This document shows, piece after piece, positions 9,441-17,709 of a stretch of 64,000 bases of DNA. The stretch is from Hominenteromicrobium sp900549945 (GTDB lineage: Bacteria; Bacillota; Clostridia; Oscillospirales; Acutalibacteraceae). Location: positions 1 to 64,000 of the forward strand of contig CABRNK010000016.1 of assembly GCA_902472305.1 (NCBI GenBank), given 5' to 3'. Position 1 is the first letter of the stretch. Each line of letters begins with the position of its first letter. The notes under the pieces were generated by a model. The model saw only the letters and a list, made by a program, of their open reading frames with translations. It was not told the origin of the DNA and searched no databases. A program made the position numbers and the translations under genes.

Positions 9441-9490
9441 AGGCGGAGCGCCCGTCCCCCACACCGGGGATCGGCGCTCCGCCCTTTCTA
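9441..9490. terminator. Bidirectional terminator between gdhA and the MATE gene
   Basis: 11-bp stem (arms 9442-9452 and 9473-9483). CTTTCTATTCT follows on the plus strand and TTTCTTTAAATTT on the minus strand, so it can end transcription from both converging genes. Confidence 0.65.
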
Positions 9491-9565
9491 TTCTGTGTGG
9501 AGCCGTATCCGCATCCGGCCCATACCCGGACAGCGCCGCATAAAGCCGTCCTCCGCCGCACACCG

Positions 9566-10942
9566 TTAATCCGGGTATTGGCGGTGCTCCAGCCGCCGGA
9601 ACAGCCGCGCGAGGACAATGACCGCCGCGGCCGCCAGAATAACCTCCGCCACAAGCTGCGCATACGCGAGGCCGTACAGCGGGAAAAGCCAGTTGAGCAA
9701 AAACAGCGCCGGGATCTCCAGCACGATCTTGCGCAAAATAGCAAAGACAAACGCATTCTTTCCGAGACCGCACGCCTGAAAGACGCCCACCGCAAGGAAA
9801 TCCATGCACAGAAACGGCATCGCAAGGCACATGCCGCGCAGGAACGCCGTGCCGTAGGCGACAATCCCCTCGTTCTGCATGAACATGCGCACGAGACTGT
9901 CGGCAAAGAACAGGTAGCCGAGCATCACGAGAATCAGGAACATGAGCGAGATCCGCGCGGTGAAGAAAAATGTCTTTTTCATGCGCCGCGTGTTGCCGCT
10001 CGCGTAGTTGTAGCTGATCAGCGGCATGATGCCCTGCGAGATGCCGAGCGCGATCTGGAACGGCACCGTGTTGATCTTCTGCGCGATGCCCATCGCCGCG
10101 ACGGCGTCCGAACCGAAAGAGGCTGCAAAGTTGTTCAGCACCGTCATACCCGTCACATTGAGCAGGTTTTGGATCGAGGCCGGCACGCCGACGCCGCAGA
10201 CGCCGCGGACAATGCGCACCGTGGGGCGGAACTGCCGCGGGCTGATGCACACGTAGGTGCGCCCGCGCCGCACGAACAGCAGCACGAAGAAGTACAGGCA
10301 GGCGACGCAGTTGGAGAGGAACGTCGCGCAGCCCGCGCCCGCCGCGCCGAGGTTCAGGCCCCACGGCAGGATGAAGATCGGGTCGAGAATGATATTCAAA
10401 AAGCAGCCGCTCATTGTGCCGATGCTTGCGTGCAGTGCCGCGCCCTCGGCGCGCACGAGGTATGCCATCACCACGTTGAGGATCGCCGGGGCCGCGCCGA
10501 AGCTGACGGTCCACAGGAGGTATTCGCCGGTCGCCTTCGCCGTCTCCTCGCTCGCGCCGAGCACAACGAGCAGCGGCGCGCTGAATACCGTGTAGAGCAG
10601 AGAAAACAGGATGCCGCTGATCAGCGCGCAGTAAAAGCCGAACGCCGAGCTTTTATAGACGGTATCCATATCGCCGCGCCCAAGCGCGCGGCTCATCATG
10701 CTTGAGCTGCCCACGCCGAACAGGTTGTTGACCGCATTAAAGGCCAGCAGCACCGGCGCGGCCAGCGTGACCGCCGCGTTCTGGATCGGGTCGTTCAGCA
10801 TGCCGACAAAGTACGTATCCGCCAGATTGTAGAGCACCATGACGAGCGAGCTGATCACCGTGGGAATCGCAAGCTGCATGACCGCCTTGGGGATCGGCAG
10901 GCTCTCAAATAGTTCTGTTTTTTTCGCATCTTCCATTGCCAT
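9566..10942 (-). CDS. MATE family multidrug/cation antiporter
   Basis: Integral membrane exporter of about 458 residues with roughly twelve hydrophobic segments. The typical N-terminal MATE pattern is present: SLPIPKAVMQLAIPTVIS, then YNLADTYFVG. The family expels cationic drugs or metabolites using Na+ or H+ gradients. The substrate here is unknown. An in-frame GTG (10945) and ATGs (10942, 10936) are possible starts. AAGGA six bases before 10942 favours that one. It stands alone downstream of the ROK kinase gene with about 100 bp between them. A second, only distantly similar MATE gene lies at 35195-36589. Confidence 0.92.
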   Translation of the reverse strand: MAMEDAKKTELFESLPIPKAVMQLAIPTVISSLVMVLYNLADTYFVGMLNDPIQNAAVTLAAPVLLAFNAVNNLFGVGSSSMMSRALGRGDMDTVYKSSAFGFYCALISGILFSLLYTVFSAPLLVVLGASEETAKATGEYLLWTVSFGAAPAILNVVMAYLVRAEGAALHASIGTMSGCFLNIILDPIFILPWGLNLGAAGAGCATFLSNCVACLYFFVLLFVRRGRTYVCISPRQFRPTVRIVRGVCGVGVPASIQNLLNVTGMTVLNNFAASFGSDAVAAMGIAQKINTVPFQIALGISQGIMPLISYNYASGNTRRMKKTFFFTARISLMFLILVMLGYLFFADSLVRMFMQNEGIVAYGTAFLRGMCLAMPFLCMDFLAVGVFQACGLGKNAFVFAILRKIVLEIPALFLLNWLFPLYGLAYAQLVAEVILAAAAVIVLARLFRRLEHRQYPD

Positions 10943-11039
10943 CACCAGTCCTTATTCCTTGACCCGGAAAAGCGGCGCACCGCTTCCCCGGCGGCACAGC
11001 CGCAGCCGCGCCGTTTCGCATTCATTGTATGGCTGTATA

Positions 11040-11987
11040 TCACGCAAAGCGGTCTAAAATCAGCTTGCAGCAGCCGTAGATGCCCGCATCGTTGCCGAGC
11101 GCCGCGAGCGCAAAGCGGATGCCGCGGTTCGGGTAGAACGCATACTTCAAAAAGCCTGCGCGCGCGCCCTCGAGCAGCGGCGCGCCCGCGCGGGATACGC
11201 CGCCGCCGATCACGACGGCCTCCGGGTCGCTGACCGTGCAGCCCGCCGCGAGGAAGAAGCCGAACGCGTCGTACACCGTCTCGAGCGCCGCCTGCGCCGC
11301 AGCGTCCCCCGCCGCAGCGCTGTCGAACACGATCTTCGCCGTCAGCTTCTCCGCGCCGCGCATCGCGCTCGGCTGCTCGGGGTGCGCCGCAAGGTACTGC
11401 TTTGCGACGCGCACGACGCCCGTCGCCGAAACGTACTGCTGCACGCAGCCGCGGCGGCCGCAGGCGCAGGTCTCCGACTCATCGCGGTTGATGACCATGT
11501 GCCCGAGCTCGCCGCCCGCACCGTGCGCGCCCGCGACGAGGTACCCGTCCGCGATGACCGCGCCGCCGACGCCCGTGCCGAGCGTCACGAACAGCATATC
11601 CTTACAGCCCTTGCCGCCGCCCATCCAGTATTCGCCGAGCGCCGCGACGTTCGCATCGTTCGCGCTCTCGACCGGAAAGCCCGAGATGCGCGCCAGCGCC
11701 TCGCTGACATTGAACACGCCCCAGCCCAGATTGACGCAGCGGTTCACCGTGCCGTCCGCTGTGACAGGGCCGGGAATGCCCGCGCCGATGCCGAGCACGT
11801 CCGCCCGGCTGATACCGCGCCGCGCCATGCAGCCTTCGACCGCCGCGGAAACGTCCCGCAGCACGGCCTCGCCCGCGTCCTCGATCACCGTCGGGATCTC
11901 CCACTTTTCGAGCAGTGCGCCGTCCGCCTGAAACAGGCCGAGCTTCACGGTTGTGCCGCCGATATCCGCGCCAAATACATACTTCAT
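11040..11987 (-). CDS. glcK: ROK family glucokinase
   Basis: 315 residues. The N-terminal ATP-binding loop GADIGGTTVKLG, the sugar-binding segment GELGH near 159-163 and the ROK zinc motif CACGRRGC (residues 174-181) are visible, so phosphorylation of glucose or a similar hexose with ATP is expected. The ATG overlaps the stop of the upstream kinase-fusion gene by 4 bp (ATGA), indicating translational coupling. GAGGTG precedes it by about nine bases. Sugar specificity within ROK kinases cannot be read from motifs, so N-acetylated hexosamines are an alternative. Confidence 0.85.
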   Translation of the reverse strand: MKYVFGADIGGTTVKLGLFQADGALLEKWEIPTVIEDAGEAVLRDVSAAVEGCMARRGISRADVLGIGAGIPGPVTADGTVNRCVNLGWGVFNVSEALARISGFPVESANDANVAALGEYWMGGGKGCKDMLFVTLGTGVGGAVIADGYLVAGAHGAGGELGHMVINRDESETCACGRRGCVQQYVSATGVVRVAKQYLAAHPEQPSAMRGAEKLTAKIVFDSAAAGDAAAQAALETVYDAFGFFLAAGCTVSDPEAVVIGGGVSRAGAPLLEGARAGFLKYAFYPNRGIRFALAALGNDAGIYGCCKLILDRFA

Positions 11988-13792
11988 TCTTCTGTCACCT
12001 CTTCTTGTTGATCGCCGCCCGCGGGGAACGCCGTCCCCGCCCGGCCCTGTGCCTTTCGCTGCGCCTCGTCCGCCCGCAGCGCAGCCGTCCATGCCGCGCG
12101 GAACGACGCGATCGTCCGGTACCGCGCCCCGCGCGCATCGCACACCGCCCTGACCGCCGCACGGTAAGCCGCCTCGCCGAGCTGCCAGTCCACGCGCGCC
12201 CGGCTGTAGCCGCCGAAGAGCGCGAAGGCCATCGCCCCCATCGCGTACACGTTCGTCACCTCGTCGATGACCGCGCCGCGCGCCAGCTCCTCGGGCGCCA
12301 TGAATCTCAGGCTGCCCCACATGCGGCCCATCTCGTTCGTAAACGGCGCCTCGCGGTAGAAATCGATGTCGCACAGCACCGCCTTATGCGCTTTCACGTC
12401 GTACATCACCGTGCCGTCGTAAAAATCGACGGCGGCGTACCCCTTTTCCGCGGCGTGGATGTGGAATTGGAGGATGCCCTCGAACGCGCGCAGGCGCTCC
12501 GCCTCCGGCAGCGCCATAAAGCGCTTGTGCTGCGCCGGGTACATGCGGCCCATGCTCACGCCGTCCGTCCAGCGGAACAGCAGGCCCCAGCCGCCGCCCA
12601 GCGGGCCGGATTCGATGAGCTCGACCAGATTCTCGTGCCGCAGCGTCCGGTAAAGCGGTGCGGCCGCCTTCAGGCTTTTGACCGCCGCTTCCGGCGAAGC
12701 CGTGCCCCGCACCGTCGGCGCGCCGGCAAATTTCAGAAAATACCGCGCGCCGTCCTTTTCGAGGCCGAAGCAGATGTTGCCGGAATCCTGATCGTCGTAG
12801 ACCTTGAACACGCGCCCATAAGCGCCGAGAAAGCTGAAATCGAACGGCTCTTTCAGGCGGTAGGGCACGCCGTCCGTCTCCTGTACATACACGCCCGGGA
12901 TGTACCAGCTTGGCACCACGCGCGTCATGCCCGCATACCAGCCGAGCACCTCCTTCGCCTGATTCAGCATCGTGTCGATCTCCCCCTGCCCGAACGGGAT
13001 CGCCCACGAGACGGAGGAAAGCAGGTTGCTGCCGAGGTAGAGGGCCAGAAGCCGCCAGAATTCCATCGGCGGCTCGCCGCCGAAATAGCCGTTTAAAAGC
13101 CCCGTCGCAAAATGCGGGCTTGCCTGCGCGCACCACGGGATGCGGTTGAATTCCTCCCACGGGTCGCCGAAGTCGTAGCGGTCGAAATCGATGATCCTAA
13201 GTTTCCCCGCGCGGTCGAGCATCATGTTGCCGACGTGGTAGTCGCCGTGCTGGAAGCACTGCGGGCGGTTTTCGAGCAGGCCGCGGTTTTCCTCGATGTA
13301 CGCGATGATCGCCTCGCCGCCCTCGAATTGGATCGGGCAGCTTCGGAAAATCTCGATCTTCCGGCTTGCCTTCGCGTTGAAGCGCTCCGCCCAGTCGGGC
13401 ACATTGTCCGGCGCCGGGATGCTGTGGATCTTTTGGAGGATCTCCCCCGCCTGCACGCCGTACACGTACTGCTCCACATCCGGCAGGTCGGCGAGCGCCG
13501 CTTCAAGCTCCACGCCGTCGATCCACTCGAATAGGCTGTAAGTGCCCTCGGCGCACGTGCCGAAGCCGAGCGGCGCGCACATCGGCACGCCGAACGACGC
13601 GGTGCGCTGTGTCAGCTCGAACATCTCGCGCCGGTTTGCGTCCTTGCCCGGCGGCGTGATGCGCAGCAGGCAAAGCTTGCCGTCCTTGTCCGCCGCCTTG
13701 TACTTTACGTCGCTCGACCAGCCCTTTTCGATCGGCTCCAGCCGCTCGAGCCCGTGCTTTTCCCTGAAATACGCGCAGGTCTCCCGGTTCAT
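11984..13792 (-). CDS. Fusion of an APH-type phosphotransferase and a protein-kinase-like domain
   Basis: 602 residues containing two kinase-fold domains. Residues 1 to about 290 form an aminoglycoside/choline-kinase-like domain with the catalytic loop QHGDYHVGNMMLD (181-193) and the metal-binding IDFDRYDFGDP (201-211). Residues about 300 to 580 form a second, protein-kinase-like domain: a candidate beta-3 Lys in YFLKF (about 354), the loop VDFYDGTVMYD (455-465), DIDFY (475-479) in the DFG position, and GSLRFMAPEE (493-502) in the APE position. Substrates are unknown. It is the first gene of a two-gene operon with glcK, and the 4-bp overlap suggests a shared metabolic role. I do not assign antibiotic resistance. 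Confidence 0.8.
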   Translation of the reverse strand: MNRETCAYFREKHGLERLEPIEKGWSSDVKYKAADKDGKLCLLRITPPGKDANRREMFELTQRTASFGVPMCAPLGFGTCAEGTYSLFEWIDGVELEAALADLPDVEQYVYGVQAGEILQKIHSIPAPDNVPDWAERFNAKASRKIEIFRSCPIQFEGGEAIIAYIEENRGLLENRPQCFQHGDYHVGNMMLDRAGKLRIIDFDRYDFGDPWEEFNRIPWCAQASPHFATGLLNGYFGGEPPMEFWRLLALYLGSNLLSSVSWAIPFGQGEIDTMLNQAKEVLGWYAGMTRVVPSWYIPGVYVQETDGVPYRLKEPFDFSFLGAYGRVFKVYDDQDSGNICFGLEKDGARYFLKFAGAPTVRGTASPEAAVKSLKAAAPLYRTLRHENLVELIESGPLGGGWGLLFRWTDGVSMGRMYPAQHKRFMALPEAERLRAFEGILQFHIHAAEKGYAAVDFYDGTVMYDVKAHKAVLCDIDFYREAPFTNEMGRMWGSLRFMAPEELARGAVIDEVTNVYAMGAMAFALFGGYSRARVDWQLGEAAYRAAVRAVCDARGARYRTIASFRAAWTAALRADEAQRKAQGRAGTAFPAGGDQQEEVTEE

Positions 13793-13827
13793 CTCTTTTC
13801 CCCGCCTTCCGATTCAAAATTGCATAT

Positions 13828-13857
13828 ATTATAGCACAAAATGCGGGGCACTGTAAA
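13828..13857 (-). promoter_or_regulatory. Promoter for the kinase-fusion/glcK operon
   Basis: Minus strand TTTACA (13852-13857), 18-bp spacer, TATAAT (13828-13833) with an extended TGC before the -10. The start codon is about 30 bp downstream. Confidence 0.7.
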
Positions 13858-13879
13858 GCCAAGCCTGTGAAAGTCGCCG

Positions 13880-13908
13880 TTGAAAAAACTGCCGGATTGT
13901 GGTATGCT
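13880..13908 (+). promoter_or_regulatory. Promoter for the PTS EIIC-like gene
   Basis: TTGAAA (13880-13885), 17-bp spacer, TATGCT (13903-13908), back-to-back with the kinase-fusion promoter. It implies an untranslated leader of about 215 nt. Confidence 0.55.
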
Positions 13909-13914
13909 TACTGG

Positions 13915-14131
13915 CGTAACCCAAACGGCAGCCGCCCGACGTACCGCGGCGAGCCGGTGCGGATGACCGCAAAAGCCGGGAAACCCCCGGCGGCTTTCGC
14001 ACCGGGGAAAGCGGACAGACGGCAGCTGCAACATAGCCAATATAGATTCTTTCTCAAAGCGCGAAACGCGCAACCCAAGGGCGCCCGGAAACCAACGATG
14101 CGCGGCGCCCCAACAGAAAGGATTGAACCCC
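13915..14131 (+). promoter_or_regulatory. Structured leader of the EIIC-like gene
   Basis: GC-rich stretch between promoter and start. An 8-bp closing stem (CCGGTGCG 13954-13961 with CGCACCGG 13998-14005) encloses a second hairpin (arms about 13975-13980 and 13986-13991). It did not match riboswitch consensuses I know (cobalamin, TPP, c-di-GMP, glycine, purine). It may be a regulatory RNA element or just a stable leader. Confidence 0.35.
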
Positions 14132-15190
14132 ATGGAGGAAAACACAGCAAAGAAAGAGAGCAAAATCAAAAAGTATCTGCACCGGTATTTCATCGACGCC
14201 ATGAGCGCGATGGCACAGGGGCTTTTCGCCTCGCTGCTGATCGGCACGATCATTTCGACGCTCGGCACGCAGCTCAATATCCCGGTGCTCGACGAGATCG
14301 GCGGCTATGCGAAATCCGCCGCCGGCCCCGCGATGGCGGTCGCGATCGGCTACGCGCTCGAGGCGCCGCCGCTCGTCCTCTTCTCGCTCGTCGCCGTAGG
14401 CGGCGCGGCAAACACGCTCGGCGGCGCGGGCGGCCCCTTGGCTGTGCTCGTGCTCGCGATCGTCGCGGCGGAGCTCGGCCGGCTCGTCAGCCGCAAAACG
14501 AAGATCGACATCATTGTGACGCCGCTCGTCACCATCTTCTCGGGCTGCGGCCTCGCCTACCTTATCGCGCCCTATATCGGCGCGGCGGCCTCAAGCGTCG
14601 GCGGCCTGATCATGTGGGCGACGGAGCTTCAGCCGCTCCTGATGGGCATCATCGTTTCGGTGACGGTCGGCGTCGCGCTGACGCTGCCAATCAGCAGCGC
14701 GGCGATCTGCGCGGCGCTCGGCCTGACCGGCCTTGCGGGCGGCGCGGCGGTGGCCGGCTGCTGCGCGCAGATGATCGGCTTCGCGGTCATCAGCTTCCGC
14801 GAGAACGGCTGGGGCGGCTTCTTCGCGCAGGGCATCGGCACCTCGATGCTGCAGGTGCCGAACATCATTAAGAACCCGCGCATCTGGATCGCGCCGACGC
14901 TGGCCTCGGCGATTACGGGCCCGCTCGCGACCTGCCTTTTCGGCATGCAGATGAACGGCGCGCCGATCTCAAGCGGCATGGGTACCTGCGGCCTCGTCGG
15001 CCAGATCGGCGTTTACACGGGCTGGCTCGCGGACATCGCCGCCGGCACGAAAGCGGCGGTCACCGCGATGGACTGGACCGGCCTCGTGCTGATCTGCTTC
15101 ATTCTTCCCGCCCTGCTCTCTTTTGTCTTTGATCTCGTGCTCCGCAAAATCAACTGGGTCAAGCCGGGCGACATGAAGCTCGATATTTGA
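14132..15190 (+). CDS. PTS EIIC-like membrane protein (PTS_EIIC_2 family)
   Basis: 352 residues, strongly hydrophobic, with about ten membrane segments and glycine-rich motifs such as GGAANTLGGAGGP. It resembles the Pfam PTS_EIIC_2 family, stand-alone permease-like proteins of unknown substrate. No EIIA or EIIB gene is nearby, so whether it transports a sugar through the phosphotransferase system is uncertain. The ATG at 14132 has AAAGGA nine bases upstream. A TTG three codons earlier is possible but lies too close to that site. It ends at a T-tailed hairpin. Confidence 0.8.
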   Translation: MEENTAKKESKIKKYLHRYFIDAMSAMAQGLFASLLIGTIISTLGTQLNIPVLDEIGGYAKSAAGPAMAVAIGYALEAPPLVLFSLVAVGGAANTLGGAGGPLAVLVLAIVAAELGRLVSRKTKIDIIVTPLVTIFSGCGLAYLIAPYIGAAASSVGGLIMWATELQPLLMGIIVSVTVGVALTLPISSAAICAALGLTGLAGGAAVAGCCAQMIGFAVISFRENGWGGFFAQGIGTSMLQVPNIIKNPRIWIAPTLASAITGPLATCLFGMQMNGAPISSGMGTCGLVGQIGVYTGWLADIAAGTKAAVTAMDWTGLVLICFILPALLSFVFDLVLRKINWVKPGDMKLDI

Positions 15191-15204
15191 TCCGCCTCTT
15201 TCAG

Positions 15205-15247
15205 GCATCCGACGCGCCGCAGCCGGCGTTTCGGGTGCTTTTTCTTT
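15205..15247 (+). terminator. Terminator of the EIIC-like gene
   Basis: Stem GCATCCGA/TCGGGTGC (15205-15212, 15231-15238, one G-T pair) with an inner CGCCG/CGGCG stem, followed by a run of T with one C. Confidence 0.8.
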
Positions 15248-15257
15248 CCGAAAGGGC

Positions 15258-15286
15258 TTGCATTTCCGCGCGCGGTGTACTATGAT
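15258..15286 (+). promoter_or_regulatory. Promoter for the PhnP-like hydrolase
   Basis: TTGCAT (15258-15263), 17-bp spacer, TATGAT (15281-15286), about 33 bp before the start codon. Confidence 0.7.
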
Positions 15287-15319
15287 GATGCCAGAATATA
15301 GAAACCGGGAGGAATCCAC

Positions 15320-16165
15320 ATGCAGTTCACATACCTCGGCACCGCGGCCGCCGAAGGCTGGCCGGCCGTTTTCTGCCGCTGCAAATACTGTCTGGAAGCG
15401 CAGCGCCTCGGCGGCAAAAACATCCGCACGCGCTCGCAGGCCATCGTCAACGACGATCTTTTGATCGACCTGCCGCCGGACACCTACCTGCACAAGCTCG
15501 CCCACGGGCTCGATCTCAGCCGCGTGCGGTATCTGCTGCTTACGCACCGCCATATGGACCACTTCTACCCGCAGGAGCTCACCGTGCGCGGCTCGTGCTA
15601 CAGCCTCGATATGGTCAGTCCCGACCTCGACATCTACTGCGCGGCGGAGACCTACGCTTTCTTCAAGCAGTGCACCGACTGGGAGATCGACCGCGAAAGC
15701 CTCGACCACCTGCACTTCCATATTTTAAAGGCCTTCGAACCCGTGCAGGCCGGCCCGTACACGATCACACCGCTGCCGGCCACACATATGTCGCCCGGAC
15801 ACGAGCCGTTTGTCTACCATATCGAGGACGCAGATGGTACCTCGATTTTCTACCTGCACGACAGCGGCTACTACGCCCCCGCCGTGTGGGATTACTTTAA
15901 GGCGCAGAAAAAGAGCGCCGACCTCATCAGCTTCGACACGACCTGCGGCGAGGAGGACACGCACCTCAGGGGCACGCACATGGGTTTTCCCGACGTCGTT
16001 CGCGTGCGCGATGAGATGCGCGGAATCGGCCTTGCCGACGCGCACACGCACTGCGTCCTAAACCACTTCTCGCACAACGGGCATCTGCTGCACCACGAGC
16101 TGGAGGCGCTGGCCGCCCCGGCGCAGCTCGAGGTCTCCTTCGACGGGAAAACGCTCCTGCTTTGA
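15320..16165 (+). CDS. Metallo-beta-lactamase fold hydrolase, PhnP-like
   Basis: 281 residues. The N-terminal FTYLGTAAAEGWPAVFCRC and the metal motif THRHMDH (75-81) place it in the metallo-beta-lactamase superfamily. The early Cys cluster CRCKYC (19-24) resembles the structural zinc site of PhnP-type phosphoribosyl cyclic phosphodiesterases. Later metal ligands are expected at HMSPGHE and at HTHCVLNHFSH near the C-terminus. No phosphonate genes are nearby, so the natural substrate is unknown. Good AGGAGG-like site before the ATG, own promoter and terminator, so probably monocistronic. Confidence 0.8.
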   Translation: MQFTYLGTAAAEGWPAVFCRCKYCLEAQRLGGKNIRTRSQAIVNDDLLIDLPPDTYLHKLAHGLDLSRVRYLLLTHRHMDHFYPQELTVRGSCYSLDMVSPDLDIYCAAETYAFFKQCTDWEIDRESLDHLHFHILKAFEPVQAGPYTITPLPATHMSPGHEPFVYHIEDADGTSIFYLHDSGYYAPAVWDYFKAQKKSADLISFDTTCGEEDTHLRGTHMGFPDVVRVRDEMRGIGLADAHTHCVLNHFSHNGHLLHHELEALAAPAQLEVSFDGKTLLL

Positions 16166-16304
16166 GCGCGCGCCCTGCCGCGCGCCGCTTCAAAACCGGA
16201 CCTGCACAAAAAATGCGCGCCGCCTTTCCACGGCGCACACGCTGTATGCAATTTACATGTATTTTTTGATAAAGTTCAAACAATCATTGCGCAAATACAC
16301 AAAA

Positions 16305-16353
16305 GAAGAGCAGAATGCCGGTACAAATACCGCTTCTGCTCTTCCTCTTTTTT
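16305..16353. terminator. Bidirectional terminator between converging genes
   Basis: Perfect 11-bp stem GAAGAGCAGAA/TTCTGCTCTTC (16305-16315, 16334-16344). CTCTTTTTT follows on plus and TTTTGTGTATTT on minus. Confidence 0.85.
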
Positions 16354-16364
16354 CTGATTTACAA

Positions 16365-16778
16365 TCACTTGCTGTTGCGCCGGACCGCTTGCTCGATCTT
16401 CGGGAGCAGTTCCTCGCGGTCGGCCCCCTTCGTGTACTTGAACATGGCCGCGACAATCTCCGGAATATCCGCCGCCGTGTAGTGCTCCGTCGTGGAGATC
16501 TGCTGCGCAAAATACTCGTTCCGCGTGATCATCGGCGCAAAGCGGCGCGCATTCTTGCGGCCCGCGCCATTATTCATGAAAGCTGCAATAAACTGATACT
16601 GCATCAGGTTGTTGATGATGACATGGAACGAATTCTTCGCAAAGAGCGGATCATCCGGGTCGCGCAGCGCGATTTCCATGATTTCGGCACGGTTCAGCGG
16701 CCTGCCTGCTTCCCACAGCAGCTGCATCATTGCCAACTCCGAATTTGTCAGCCGCACATGCACTTTTTTGCCCTTCAT
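16365..16778 (-). CDS. BlaI/MecI/CopY-type repressor
   Basis: 137-residue winged-helix protein. The N-terminus VRLTNSELAMMQLLWEAGRPLNRAEIMEIA fits the BlaI/MecI DNA-binding domain, and the C-terminal part would dimerise. These proteins repress beta-lactamase, PBP2a or copper genes and are usually inactivated by a BlaR1 or MecR1 sensor protease. No such sensor lies next to it. It has a very good AAGGAGG site and its own near-consensus promoter, with an ACAA-A-TTGT dyad overlapping the -35 that could mediate autorepression. Target genes are unknown. Confidence 0.75.
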   Translation of the reverse strand: MKGKKVHVRLTNSELAMMQLLWEAGRPLNRAEIMEIALRDPDDPLFAKNSFHVIINNLMQYQFIAAFMNNGAGRKNARRFAPMITRNEYFAQQISTTEHYTAADIPEIVAAMFKYTKGADREELLPKIEQAVRRNSK

Positions 16779-16850
16779 ACAACGTCCTCCTTAGGTAATT
16801 TTCGCTCGACCTTTTACTATGAATATTCTCACAGATCCATTATTATTTAT

Positions 16851-16879
16851 AGTATATTTTTATTTTTACAAATTGTCAA
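16851..16879 (-). promoter_or_regulatory. Promoter and possible operator of the BlaI-type gene
   Basis: Minus strand TTGACA (16874-16879), 17-bp spacer, TATACT (16851-16856). The dyad ACAAATTGT (16868-16876) overlaps the -35 and could be an operator, though it differs from the classic TACA-N2-TGTA box. Confidence 0.75.
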
Positions 16880-17060
16880 GATGTATATAAGAGAAAATCA
16901 ATGAAAAATCGAAGAATTTCGACAACGGACGTTTATCGGCCTGCATCCGGGCTTTTTTCCCGCCGCACAACTAGAAAAGACGCATGCTGTTTTGCAGGCG
17001 GCCCGGCGCTGCGCGCCCGCAGGCCGCCGCGCGCGGGTATCGCTTCTCTGCCCGCCCGGT

Positions 17061-17690
17061 TTATTTTTCTGCCTCGTTTTCAAGGAACAGCGCCTTGAAA
17101 TACGGCAGGCTCTCAATCCACGCGCAGTAGTCGTGCCATTCGTCGAGCTTGTGGTGCCGGCGCGCAAAATACATGCTCACAAGGTTCTCATACGTCATCG
17201 TGCAGGTGCGCATCTGGTTGTAGCTCGACGGCAGAAGCTGGATGATGCTGTACCAGACCGCCTTGTCCTTCGTCTCCAGATAGCGCAGGCGCAGAGCCTC
17301 GAGCGCGGCGATCGTCCCCTCGAGGCTCTCGCGCGCTTCGGGCAGCATGCGCTCGCAGCTGAAATCTGCCGCGGAAAAGGGCTTCGCGTGGATCTTGTGC
17401 ATCGTGCTCGTCGAATTTGCGGTGGTGCCGACCTTGTAGGTGTCGAACTCCTTCCACCAGTACAGCGGCGCCGTCAGATCGACAGAGACGAAAATCTGCC
17501 GGATAAACTTGCGGTGGTCGCTGCCGGCCGCGCACAAGCGCTTCGCGAGGCCGAGGTCATTTTCCCCGAACACAAAGGCGCCGTCCGGCTCGGTGTGGCT
17601 GTCCATGCGATTCCAGCTGTTCAGCGGGTTGCGCGCGCCGCGCATCGCATTTTCAAAATTCATGACACTTGTTCGCTCGATTTGAATCAT
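17061..17690 (-). CDS. Unknown protein resembling a degenerate ThyX
   Basis: 209 residues. The segment LTAPLYWWKEFDTYKVGTTA (72-91) followed by NSTSTMHK aligns by eye with the ThyX (flavin-dependent thymidylate synthase) core, where KAPIFVARQWFRHR precedes SYNELSGRY. The RHR triad is TYK here (84-86) and SxNxxSxR is ANSTSTMHK, so the usual FAD/dUMP-binding arginines are missing and thymidylate synthesis is doubtful. The start at MIQIERTSV is set by AAAGGAG six bases upstream. It begins 20 bp after the rlmH stop, so it is probably the last gene of the murA-to-rlmH run. Real function unknown. Confidence 0.7.
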   Translation of the reverse strand: MIQIERTSVMNFENAMRGARNPLNSWNRMDSHTEPDGAFVFGENDLGLAKRLCAAGSDHRKFIRQIFVSVDLTAPLYWWKEFDTYKVGTTANSTSTMHKIHAKPFSAADFSCERMLPEARESLEGTIAALEALRLRYLETKDKAVWYSIIQLLPSSYNQMRTCTMTYENLVSMYFARRHHKLDEWHDYCAWIESLPYFKALFLENEAEK

Positions 17691-17709
17691 ATGGATCTCC
17701 TTTACTCGG

